Source of the DNA: Paragordius varius
Lineage: Eukaryota; Nematomorpha
Length of the DNA stretch: 64,000 bases
Direction: 5' to 3'
NCBI GenBank assembly: GCA_964247055.1
Contig: OZ176050.1
Location: 7,750,001-7,814,000 of the forward strand
A program made the position numbers and the translations under genes. Positions 54,027 to 64,000 of this stretch are shown in pieces (positions within the stretch are counted from its first letter, which is position 1; every line of letters starts with the position of its first letter). Under the pieces are notes generated by a model that saw nothing but the letters and a program-made list of their open reading frames with translations, had not been told where the DNA came from and did not search any database.

Positions 54027-56372
54027 AGGCTGACCATATTTTTGAAGGAAAAAACGGGACAAATCTGAGAAGGGGGTGCAATTAAAAAATTTTTATAAAA
54101 TTTATTGTAATATTTATTTATTTTTAACATAAATACATTATAAATATAAAAAATATTTAATTCTTTGGTATATTTTTTATATGAGTTAATGCGTTCTAGC
54201 AGATTGTCATCATTTTTTTAAAATATTGTAGAAGTCTTCACCAGAATTTGTCAAATTGAATCTGACAGATAAAATGGCCTTTACTTTAAAATTTAAATTT
54301 GATTCGATGTCCACACCTGATTTACCGTGGAGAAAACGCGCTCAGTAGCAGCGTTGGTTCCAGGTAAAGATAGTGCGAATTCCACAATTTTTAAAATATT
54401 ATTGTATGGAACATAGTTTTTTTCAAAATGATGAAATGTTTCTACCATTTCTTTTCTACTGTATTTTTTTCTGTTGTCCATAATTTGAGTTTTACATTAT
54501 TAATATATTTAACTAATGATACTTCAGAAAAAAGAATATTTTCTGAAAAATTACTTTTGGGAATTTTCGGAAGATGCAGATATAATCAAATGATTTTTGA
54601 ACATCGCACCAATTAAATTCTGGTTTTAATGTTATCCAATGAAATATGATCAATTTCATTGAATTGCACCGTCCAGCCTTCCAAATAATCTTTACAGTTT
54701 GTGTAAACATTTTTATATGGTACAAAATATCTTGGCGATATAATAAGCCATGTTTTGTAAAGTATTTATAATATTGCGGATGATTAATGGAATAAAATTA
54801 TTTTCTAACCTTTCTTGATATTGAAATTTTAGGATACTTACTTCATTGGCTACTTCGATTGCCGAAATTTTGTCAATCACTATCAATTATTTTGAAAGAG
54901 AGAAGCCTTATAATGTAGCAACTCTAACCATATTTTTGAAGAATACTTTCAAAAAACTTTCCAAAATTTTAGGACATTTGTCCTGTAATAAAAAATAGGA
55001 TTTTAAAGGATCATACATTTTTAAAAATTTCACCTAACAAGTTTTACAATATCCAAGCATTTTTTTATATTAAACTTCTGCATTTTCACAGAATTCCTTA
55101 AGTGTTTTAACGCGTACCGTGTATAAATAGAAATAGGAATATATTTCAACTACTACATTTTCCACATCTATGGATAACAAATCAGCAGCTGTTTGAATAG
55201 CGTTGTGTATTATATGCGCTCCCACCCAACGCCAATATTGTTTTGATTAAGATTATCTGCTAATTTAGGAAAAATATTTTTTGTCTCACCCTTGCTTTTT
55301 TACCGAAGTTCGTATTGGTGTTGTCAGCGCAATATGCGATGATTTTGTCTTTTAAATTATTTTTTCCAGAATATCAATATTGAAGTAAAAATTATGTCGG
55401 AATATTCACCGGGTAGCGAAATAAAATTTAAAATTTTAATTTTTACTCCGGTTTCTGGAGCAAAGTATCCTTTTAAAAAAATAATTTTGTTTCTTTTTGA
55501 TTTAATGCATCAGAGTATAGCGATATGAAATTAATTTTCAGCAAATCTTTTTGTATTTCAGAAAATGCATGTGGCGAAAGGACATTGCATACAATGGCCT
55601 CAAGCTTTGTACGAGCACATGTAAATTTTTTATTGAATAAGGTGTGAATAACCTGTGAGGTACAATCCATAGATCTAAAGGAATGATTGTGATTAACGGC
55701 GTGAAAAGATAAAACGCCTTTGGCTAGTGCCAGATTCTTTTCTTCCTCTCCAAAAGCGGTTTTTCGAAAAAAATAGCTCATTTTGTAAGATGATGCCGCC
55801 ATATCTAAACATTTTTTATGTTTCTGTGATTCCATATGCTTAATATCATGCTTGCCGCCATGTGCTAGGGTAATTCCCCCTCGCATAAAGAACAATTATC
55901 AAATGATTCATTCTTTGTTTTTTTTAATAAAAGGAATTTCTTTCATTGATACATCGTCCAATTTACAACCTCTTTTTGTACTTATATTTTTAAAATAATA
56001 GATAAAAATTATATTACCTTAATTTTTTGGAGACGTATAAGCTACCGATTTGTGGTATTAATTTGTCCTTTCGATAATGTTGGCAAAAAGAGTAGGAAGC
56101 AAAGTGTATAATCATATGATATAAATTCGAAAAAAATAAATATTTTTATTTTAAAAATAAAAAAAATTAATAAAAACATAGATTATAAAGATGACTAATG
56201 ATAAAAAATTTAAACGGATAAAAAAAATTAATTTTTTATAAAAAATTTAAATGTATTTAAAAATTTTTTTTATATATACGTGAAAAAGCAGATTTCATAA
56301 ACGTAGCGGTACGCGGGACAAAGTGTGAAAAAGCGGGACTGTCCCGTTAAAAACGGACGTCTGGTCACCCTA
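54027..56372 (-). mobile_element. hAT transposon with BED-type finger, decayed
   Basis: Inverted termini AGGCTGACCATATTTTTG at 54027 and, read inverted from 56372, TAGGGTGACCAGACGTCC; both continue into an AACGGGACA run. GATATA lies just outside both ends. Minus-strand coding: a BED-like finger near 55895 (CSLC, then GGKHDIKHMESQKHKKC), a body at 55895-55473 (ICNVL-like SPHAFSEIQKDLLKINFISL), and the C-terminal hAT dimerisation motif at 54481-54293 (NILKIVEFALSLPGTNAATE then RVFSTVNQVW). Broken by several stops and frame changes. Confidence 0.85.
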
Positions 56373-56794
56373 GATATACCGTTATATGAATGCACACAAT
56401 GATGGAATGAAGACAGCCTAATAAGGTCTGTTGCTATATATCTCTGCAATTTTTACCTTCTCCTGTTGGGTCTAACATGGCCGCTTTTTCCATGTATCTG
56501 CTCTCATCACATTACCGAAAGATTTTAGTTGCAATGGTTGTATTATTATTGAGACCTTTATATTTTGGTAAATAAAATCAAAAGCCTAACATTTATGATA
56601 AAATAAAATAATAGGTATTTAGTGTTAAAGCATTACATTTTAATTTTTTTACACGATGACATGGGATATTTTCTACAGAGCTTAAAGTAGGAAACAGGCT
56701 ATTGTTTTGTAATTAATTAAAATATAATTATCAAAATCGCCTGTATTAGATAAAAAAATATAAAAATTACAGTTTTTTAATTTCTAAAGTCCCA

Positions 56795-57130
56795 TATTCA
56801 GACTGCTCCAAAACACGATGGATACGAACAGCTTATATTGAAAACGATGAACGAAAATTTGACATTTTGTTATTTAAAAACCTTCCGAAATTTATTATTT
56901 TTATTTTTTAACCATAAATATACACTTATTCACCTGTTGCGTTCACGATTTAATAAATTCAAAGACAAATGGCCATGAAAAAGTTTAAGAGGGATTTTTC
57001 TTAATCATGTGCCTAAAAGGCTAAAGATAGTATTTTTATTCTGGCCTAAAGCTATAAATATTATTTAAGGTATTTTAATTTTAAATGGCCCTGTGGTAAG
57101 AAATAGCCAAAAAGGACATTAAGGGTTAAA
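56795..57130 (+). mobile_element. TTAA-type MITE, family C copy
   Basis: Shares AAAACACGATGGATACGAAC, TGGCCATGAAAAAGTTTAAG, CTAAAGGCTAAAGA and an end near AAAGGACATTAAGGGTTAA with 32395-32755. A further fragment ends at about 58527 (GGTATTGAAGTGTTAA). Confidence 0.5.
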
Positions 57131-58616
57131 ATTGCCCTTTGCCTTATGATATATGGCAATAATGAATGAAAAACTAGCAATGTATACCTGCTCAGACTTT
57201 ATAAGATGAATGTTAAAAAAACAAATAAGTTTGTCGCAGTAGCCACTACTCCGATTTAGTATCTATGTAATAATACCCAAAAATAATAGTAATCAGTTTA
57301 TAATATTTATGGGTCAACGGATCTTTGTAAAGGCTGAATATAGTACAACATAAAAGTCTTTTTGTACCAGGCAAAAAGTTCCTGGTCCAACGAAGCTTAT
57401 TACATAAAAATGAAATATTTGGCTTTAATGTGGAATGGTATAAACTAGGATTTTTAAACCAAGCCTTATTTCAAAACGTCTTTAATTTTAGTACTTTTTA
57501 TTCGCTTATAGTGATTGGTTACAAATCATGATCCGAAATTGTTAAAGTTAAAAAATGACAAAATTGAGCAAAAGACTTTCAATATATCACATACCTTATT
57601 ATATAATATTGATTGGATGAAGGCATGTCAATTAATATAATAAATTAATTATATATTTTTTTTAACAATATGTTTTTAAAGTTTATAAATTGCTGTAGAT
57701 ATAGATGAAACGACCAATAAAAAATTTAACAGTATTTCAGATTTTTATGCGTTATTGAAGATAGGGAACCCAAAAAAACTATTTAAACGTTGAAAACAAT
57801 CGTTCTAATCTAAGCAAACACAAATACGAACCCAATCCAAATCGGCTCTTAGTATATATAATTTGTTTTTTATGTCAAAAAACTGAAATTACGTATCTGG
57901 TTTAGCTTTGACCTACGTTTCATTTAAAATCAGCAATATACGGGTTACAAAGGTTATTTGGTTTTGCAGCCTAAAATTAAAAGTCAATGCTTATCGGATA
58001 TAATTAATATAAAAGCTGTGGCCGTTGAACACCGATGCCTAGAAATTTAGCAATGTTGTAAATTTCAAAATTATCTGAATTGATTCCAAATTTTATGTAA
58101 AAAAGGTTACGATGACATTCGTAATAATGTGATTGTTTTTCCATAGTTGTGGATATCACTGCACAAATGAGTAAATTTCCTTTAACTTTTTATTATCTTT
58201 TCATTTTTTTTGGGATGATTACATTTTGGGCAGTTTTGGCCCAAGGGTTAAGGTTTGTAAAACTACTATGTTGTAAGATGTTTTGGTTAACATTATCAAA
58301 CGTTGTTCTGCTGATTTTAAGAGTGGAAATATTTGGCTTATCAGTTGCAGATTACATATATTAACATATAGGTTACAACAGACCATAAGACAAGAGTAGC
58401 GATATAAAAGAACTCAAAGAAAAAAATAGCGGCAAAAAAGTTTCTGAGGGTTTTTTACAATTCTGCATATTTTATATAGCTCTAGCTAGTCTATAGAACT
58501 AGTCGAAAGGTATTGAAGTGTTAAAGATGGAAAAATTATTTATTTTTTGAATTTTTTACAGGAAAGAAACTATAGAACATTTCTAAAATAATTACTGAAT
58601 AAAAAAAACCCATGAT
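57131..58616. other. Intergenic, no gene seen
   Basis: Downstream of the Ly6 gene. The open frame at 58149-58364 (+) lacks family resemblance and splice context; a family C fragment covers about 58420-58527. Confidence 0.4.
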
Positions 58617-59458
58617 TTACATTAAAACAATAAAAATTAAAATAATCATTAAAAGACGTGATTTCTTGTTAATGTGTCCGTTATTGCAAAAATCGGTACC
58701 ACAGCAAAATGTTTTCACAGGCACTAAAGATTTTACATGCATAAAATTTAATTTTACTCGGTTCACGCTTTTCATAACATAATGCACTGCAACCTTTGGC
58801 AATAATTCGTCTATTATTATGGGTATATATCGTTTTCTATAGATAAAAGTTAAAACATTATAATTCTGATTATTGGTAAATTAATTAGTATATAAATACA
58901 TTAATTAACATTTTTCCTATAGAATTAAAAATATTATCAGCAAATTTGTCAATTAGTTAATCAAAGCGAAAAAAAATGTGTTTAGGGCCTTAATTTAAAA
59001 ATGAGATATAATAAAATTTAAATTATTATTTTATATGATCTAAATTATAACTTTAATAAGCCACATTTTGGGGTCAAATATAAACTTATAAAACATATTA
59101 ATGATTAAACAATTATGACGCCATACCCGGCAATGGCCATTACATACTGCCTGCCCAATATTACTAGTCTTTATGTGTGGATCTGGACACGTAAATGGTT
59201 GAAATCTAGAATCGCTGTATTGCAAGATGTTTGGAAACGTACCACAAGCATAACATCTAACGCAATCAACTAAAAGTAACATAAATAGCATGATATGTAT
59301 GAGTTAAATGTATAAAATTTATTGAAGGTAACATCATTTAAATATTTAAAATTTAGGTAATAAATGAGGTAAAGGATAAATATTTATTTACCTGATATAA
59401 TTTGGTGTTTTAAAGCAAGAAATATTATTGCAAAATAAATTTGAATTATAAACTTCAT
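58617..59458 (-). CDS. Ly6/three-finger protein, secreted and probably GPI-anchored
   Basis: Exons on the minus strand: 59458-59392, 59269-59127, 58836-58758, 58723-58617, giving 131 residues. Exon 1 is a signal peptide (MKFIIQIYFAIIFLALKHQI) not obvious from longer frames. Exon 2 opens the fold with VRCYACGTFP and ends QAVCNGHCR. Exon 3 reads AKGCSALCYEKREP. Exon 4 reads VKTFCCGTDFCNN, the diagnostic end of the three-finger fold, followed by KKSRLLMIILIFIVLM, a plausible GPI-attachment tail. Exons 3 and 4 join in frame only if the 34-nt segment 58757-58724 is removed as a GTAAAATT...TTTAG intron; an indel is the alternative. Partner and role unknown; invertebrate relatives act in ion-channel regulation or septate junctions, but nothing here decides. 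Confidence 0.78.
58724..58757 (-). other. Candidate 34-nt intron in the Ly6 gene
   Basis: On the minus strand it runs from GTAAAATTAA to ATCTTTAG. Removal links GAACCGA to TGCCTGTG and preserves both cysteine clusters of the three-finger fold with family-like spacing. Alternative GT-AG choices of 13 nt or 22 nt also restore frame, but the 22-nt one would delete the second cysteine of GCSALC. Confidence 0.55.
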
Positions 59459-59860
59459 AATAAAATTAATATGAAAGAAATAAAAATATGATAAAAAATT
59501 ATCGGAAATACGCAACACTTTTATTTTAGGTATGGTATATCTAGTAATTAATAGGTAATTAACTATTAATTGAAAATAATTTGGTTAGTTACAAATAGGT
59601 TCATACAAAATCTTGAATGTAAATAGACTATATATTGTTTTTTCTATGCATATATCTGGTTTTAAATGTTATGCATCATATTATTTTGTCAGGTAAAAGG
59701 TCTAATTGTTTTGCCATATAAATTGTAGTCGATGGATAGTAGAAAGGTCAAGCCCGAACCCTAGGTTAAAACTGAAAATAGAACCAGGTTGATTATAAAA
59801 TGTGCAACCGGATTTCTTGTAAAATTATCTGAAATGAAATCGGAGTTGTTCTTAAAATGC

Positions 59861-60478
59861 TAACCTCAAGTTGGTCCTTGAACACTTCAAGTTGGTCGTT
59901 AAACATTTCAAGTTGGTCCTTGAACACCTCAAGTTGGTCTTTGAACATTTCAAGTTGGTCCTTTGATTTTTTTGTTTGTTTTTAACTTTTATCAATCAAA
60001 TGGTAAATCATTGATCTATTTTATCGTTTTTGACCTATTTTCAAATATTTAACATAAATTTTAAATCAATATCAACCTTTACATTGAGAAACCGGATATC
60101 TTTTTTTTTCTTAAAATTTGTTTGCACATTTATAAAATTTTAATACCTAATTAAAAAAATAAATTTTCTGGGTTATTATTTACAATTTTTAACTGAAAAC
60201 ATTTAAAAGTTAATAATTTTGATAAATTGGAAAAAAAATTATTATAAAACAAAAAAGTGGTTTTTAAATAAAATTTTTTATTTTTAAATGAATAAATATG
60301 TAATAATAGCGAAAATTAGGTTAAAAATTAATAAAATAAAAAAATACATGCAAAAATTATGGTTAAATCAAAATTTAATAATTTTAAGGACCAAATTGAA
60401 TTGTTCAAGAACCAACTTGAAATGTTAAAAGACCAACTTGAAGTGTTCAAGGACACTCTTGAAGTTCAAATGGTATAT
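59861..60478. mobile_element. Foldback-like element with 21-bp tandem units at both ends
   Basis: Left array 59863-59963 holds five 21-bp units near CAAGTTGGTCCTTGAACACT plus T; right array from about 60389 holds four units in inverted orientation. The right outer end AAATGGTATAT matches the ends of 46082-48900. The unit differs from that of the other copy at about six of 21 positions, so these are sister families. The left outer end is not recognisable. Confidence 0.65.
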
Positions 60479-61620
60479 AAACTCATGATAAAGTAGTGGA
60501 ACGGAAACCAAAGTTTAAGAACAACAAATCCGAAACCGATATTTAAAAAGGCGATTTTCAGCCTGGTTTTTACGCTTTTGCGCAAAATACTATTAAGTTT
60601 TATCGCAAAAAAACAATCATTTTACTAATGATATTGTGGACTAAATCACAGCGACGCTTGGCCGGAAGGATAAATAATTATTTAATATTTTATTTGGATT
60701 TTTAAAAATTTGTAAATGTAGGTTAGAGTGTAAAAGAATGCATTTGTTTATCCCCATTACTTTTTTGGGGTAACATTATAGAGAATAAATTCTAATATCA
60801 AAAAAGTATTATTGGACCAAATTTAAAAACATGTTTTGTAGTTGAATGCAAAATTGTAAAATCTAATCCCAATTTTTTATTATATTTTAAGCGTTTTTTA
60901 AATATCGTTAATAGAACAGGCAAATAAATGCAACTTATTAATGTAGTTAATTGACTTTAGGGGGCTTTCAAATTGCATTTTAGCATTTTATAATATTTAT
61001 CGATTTAAACATCTAGTGTTAATTTTAATTAGGTTTTGCCATCCCATTTTCGGATAAATAGTATCGTCTAAGAAAAATAGAAGTGTATAAATTTTATTAA
61101 AAATATTCAAACCTATGAGTACTTAATTTTTTAATGGTCTTAGCTGTATTTTACTCTGAAAAATATTATAATAAAATAATTAGATTTTAATTATATATAC
61201 ACTGCGTCAGGCGGGTATAAAAAATATCCTTATGAAATATATGTATTCTGATAGGAAAAGTATCAGGATTATTATAGTGCTTTTGGTTTTGGCTCTTAAT
61301 AATTTGAGAAAATATCAATTTTTTAGTAACTACTTCATTCTACAAAACATTGACATATTTTATATATATTTTTTAGTGAAAGCTGGAGCTTTAGTCTAAA
61401 ATAATAAACTACAATAAAAAACAAAAGAATATTTTTAAAAGATTATAATTTTTAGATGTAGGTTTCGAATGTCCCAAATATTTTCGTTTGGGATAGGTCT
61501 ATTAAAATAAACGGAAAAGGCTGGGATCGCGAGAGAGAAATCTAAAATACATGGAATTTTGATATTAACTTATTTTTTTAGATAAATATTTATACTTTTT
61601 TTGGTATATAAATTTTCTAA
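60479..61620. other. Intergenic, no gene seen
   Basis: AT-rich spacer with no supported frame and no repeat family that I could match elsewhere in the window. Confidence 0.5.
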
Positions 61621-61960
61621 ATTTTGTTGAAGCGCACTTTATACTATTTAAGGCATGACGGAAACGGTATAAAAACGCTTTATCATATTATAAAAACACT
61701 TCCATATAATTCGATGATGCTGGACATTTCTATCATCTCAGAATGATGATTAAATTATTCCATAAATCTTCAAGATTATGTTAATTATAAATTGTGCTTT
61801 TCTATAGAAATTCACCAAAATTTTACAGCAAACCAACCGTTAAATTAAAATTCCGGAGCCATAAAAATGTTCAGCAATCATCAAATTTTATAATATTTAG
61901 AGCGTTTTTATACCGTTTTATCACGCCTCAAAATAGCATGAAGCACGCTTCAACAAAATT
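61621..61960. repeat. Inverted-repeat (hairpin) element
   Basis: Arms of about 75 bp: ATTTTGTTGAAGCGCACTTT at the left and inverted ATTTTGTTGAAGCGTGCTTC at the right; both contain ACGGTATAAAAACGCT and TATTATAAAA. Total about 340 bp. Family unclear; no convincing target duplication. Confidence 0.7.
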
Positions 61961-62319
61961 TTCCAAAAAATAATTTTGTTGCAAAAATTCATTTTTTAAA
62001 ACAATATTAATAAGTTTCTAACGCTCAATCTCGGCATTTATGCGTTAATTTAAAGAGAAATAGCCCGATATTTTTCATCAGGTTATTTTATTTTTGTGGA
62101 CACTGTGATATGAGTTCGGTATTTTTAACCTATAATAATCTTTATATTTTAAATGGTAATGAAGTAATAATAAGTATTAATAAGGGTTTTTATTCACTTC
62201 CCATAAATTATGTATTTGCAAATTAGTTTTTTGTAAAATTATAAAAAATTATCATAAATGTTCTGATTTTTTCCGTTATAATTATGATGTGTTTCACAAT
62301 TTTTTTCGCATGGTTATTT

Positions 62320-62899
62320 TTAACACTTCGATTCAAATTGAGGTATCTAAATACCCCAGACTAAATTAAAATTAAAATTTTAAAAAAACTACTGAAGGAA
62401 ACGGTCCCAATTTAAATTTATGCTTCTATCCTAATAAATATTATATAAATATGCCAAAATATCTTGATGAAATTTTGTTTTGAAAAAAAAAGTTCCATCT
62501 CCAACTACTTCGACGCCATTTTTATTTTACAACAATTTTGCAATATCGTCTTCATATAATTTTAAGGGTAAAACTAAAGCTTATTTTTTTTATAAATTAC
62601 ATTCAACATTGATAGAAACAGAAAAAGCGGTTTGTTTTGTATTATTTTTTAATTTTAAAATTTGACACATGTCACGTTGACTAAATTTTTACCTTAGCTA
62701 AAAATAAGTATTATCAAGTATTTTTGAATAAAATTTTTTATGTATTTCGGTTTATTTATGTTATATAAGTGCAAAATTTTGCCATGGTTTCGATTGCTCC
62801 CATACTTTTAAAATATTTGATTTTAAACAAGCCTGGGGTATCCAACTACCCCAAATCGAATCGAAGGACTAAAATGAGTGTCTTGTATCCAAGTGTTAA
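62320..62899 (+). mobile_element. TTAA-type MITE, family A, full copy
   Basis: TTAA at 62320-62323 and 62896-62899, with the same subterminal palindromes and internal blocks as 50566-51142. It ends 282 bp before the G3BP start codon. The frame at 62480-62665 belongs to this repeat. Confidence 0.85.
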
Positions 62900-63181
62900 T
62901 CGTGTGCGCCCTTTATAAAATTTTTGCGTCTAAGAAAATTTATTTCCACTTTGTTAACACACATTATAATTGCACTTAACTATTAATCTAATATTTTTGC
63001 ATAAGTTAGTAATATTTTATGTCAATTGTTTAAATTTATAATAAATATTTTTTTGCCACAGCATATTTTTTTATTTAGTTTTTAATTTATAAATATTCTA
63101 CATTGTCATTCTTATTTGCCTTGCGCCATCCAATTAATTTTTTTGATTCCGGTAGTCAATTATAAAAACAACATATTGAAA

Positions 63182-64000
63182 ATGGTGTCAGAAAATAAAA
63201 ATTTTGATGATTCAGATCAACAATTAGAGGATTATGAATTGCCTCATCCGCAAGTTGTTGGATCGGAATTTGTTCGTCAATATTATACCACCTTAAGCAC
63301 TGCACCAAATATTTTACATAGGTATTTTATTCATATAATTTAAGATTTTATACCAATAAATCATCTTTTGTTCACGGTGGTTTGAACAACACTGACGAAG
63401 AAGCTGCTGTCATTGGACAAAAAGTTATTTTCATTATAAATTTTAGGCCATAAAAGAGAGGATTGAGTTGCTTAAATTTAAAGATTGCAGGACGAAAATT
63501 AGAAAGGTAGATAGTCATGCAACACTTGCTAACGGAATAGTTATACAGGTATCTTTGATTATAAAAATCAGGTGTCTGGCGAGTTATCCAATAATGGTAA
63601 ACCGATGAGAAGATTTATGCAAACATTTGTTTTAGGCTACCAAAAGCCCCGAAAATATTTTGTTATTAATGACATCTTTTGTTACCAAGACGAAGTATTT
63701 GACGATACTGAAAGTATATTTTAATATTTTCACATGATGATAAACTTGCCCTCACTGATTATGATGAGTTTTTTGTCTGATATATCATTTTGCTTACATT
63801 ACAATTTACACATTTTTGTTATGATATAATAGGTAAACTTAACACTATAGCAATTTCACAAGGCGAAAGCGATTATCAAATACCATCACCTAACCCTTTA
63901 AGCGAAAAAAATAATTCTAACGAAGTTTTTGCTAAATTGACCAAATCACAAGTCGATAACAATACTCTCACACATAATTTAATGAACGGACACGCCGCTC
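63182..64000 (+). CDS. G3BP/Rasputin stress-granule protein, 5' part (runs off window)
   Basis: G3BP proteins carry an NTF2-like dimer domain and a C-terminal RRM/RGG region and nucleate stress granules in the cytoplasm. Exons: 63182-63321, 63345-63423, 63447-63548, 63572-63713, 63833 to the window end. The translation runs [35 protein letters not shown], then [39 protein letters not shown] and [13 protein letters not shown], matching the NTF2-like domain of G3BP end to end. The start at 63182 (MVSENK) is preferred over the in-frame ATG at 63116 because family members begin a short distance before the domain. After exon 4 comes a polar, disordered-looking stretch. The first three introns are exactly 23 nt; the fourth is 119 nt. 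Confidence 0.9.
63322..63344 (+). other. 23-nt intron 1 of the G3BP gene
   Basis: Starts GTATTTTATT, ends AATTTAAG. Its removal joins the Arg codon AG|A and restores [15 protein letters not shown]. Read through, the frame stops within 24 nt. Confidence 0.85.
63424..63446 (+). other. 23-nt intron 2 of the G3BP gene
   Basis: Starts GTTATTTTCA, ends ATTTTAG; phase 0 between GQK and AIKERIELL. Contains TTATAAA about 12 nt before the AG, a possible branch region. Confidence 0.85.
63549..63571 (+). other. 23-nt intron 3 of the G3BP gene
   Basis: Starts GTATCTTTGA, ends AAAATCAG; phase 0 between GIVIQ and [13 protein letters not shown] occurs at both boundaries. Again TTATAAA lies about 12 nt before the AG. 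Confidence 0.85.

Noticed and set aside
58149-58364. 71-codon hydrophobic plus-strand frame
   Set aside because: Hydrophobicity follows from T-rich DNA; no signal peptide, family or splice context.

Overview
The window is animal nuclear DNA: very AT-rich, intron-rich and crowded with DNA transposon relics. The gene set (a BRM/BRG1 SWI/SNF ATPase, a two-SRCR lysyl oxidase-like enzyme, a cholecystokinin/sulfakinin-type receptor, a Ly6/three-finger protein and a G3BP/Rasputin homologue) points to a bilaterian invertebrate, probably a protostome. I cannot name the species. I saw no retroviral, LTR or Polinton-like element, no tRNA or rRNA gene and no CRISPR array.

Layout. 1-1068: several copies of a TTAA-flanked MITE. 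1175-16874 (+): a 30-exon BRM/BRG1 gene covering QLQ, HSA, SNF2 ATPase, SnAC, AT-hook and bromodomain. It converges, 600 bp apart, on 17475-25575 (-): a nine-exon LOXL gene with a long N-terminal extension, two SRCR domains and a complete lysyl oxidase domain. 25576-33592: gene-free, holding a SINE and an 8-bp-TSD hAT element that itself contains a Helitron-like element and a mariner-type MITE. 33593-44452 (-): a three-exon CCK/sulfakinin-like GPCR whose 7.9-kb intron is full of repeats. 44453-58616: a transposon graveyard (a hAT inside a foldback-like element, a CACTG element with long arms and nested MITEs, a second Helitron-like copy, a BED-finger hAT). 58617-59458 (-): a secreted Ly6-type gene. 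59861-62899: foldback, hairpin and TTAA repeats. 63182-64000 (+): the start of a G3BP/Rasputin gene, running off the window.

The main observation is intron size. The first three introns of the G3BP gene are each exactly 23 nt, GT-AG, and removing them restores an NTF2-like domain. Candidates of 22 nt (BRM gene intron 1) and 34 nt (Ly6 gene) fit the same picture, while other introns in the same genes are 79 nt to several kb. Other notable points: an in-frame TAA inside the otherwise intact BRM ATPase domain, serial decayed copies of the end of BRM exon 7 in the next intron, a BRM-specific insertion where the BRK domain should be, a receptor with a very large second extracellular loop, and foldback elements whose inverted ends are built from 21-bp tandem units.

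The genes are unrelated housekeeping or developmental loci (chromatin remodelling, matrix cross-linking, peptide signalling, membrane-anchored Ly6 protein, stress-granule RNA binding), with no sign of a shared pathway or operon. All exon boundaries were inferred by hand from reading frame, GT-AG signals and recalled family sequences, not by alignment software.
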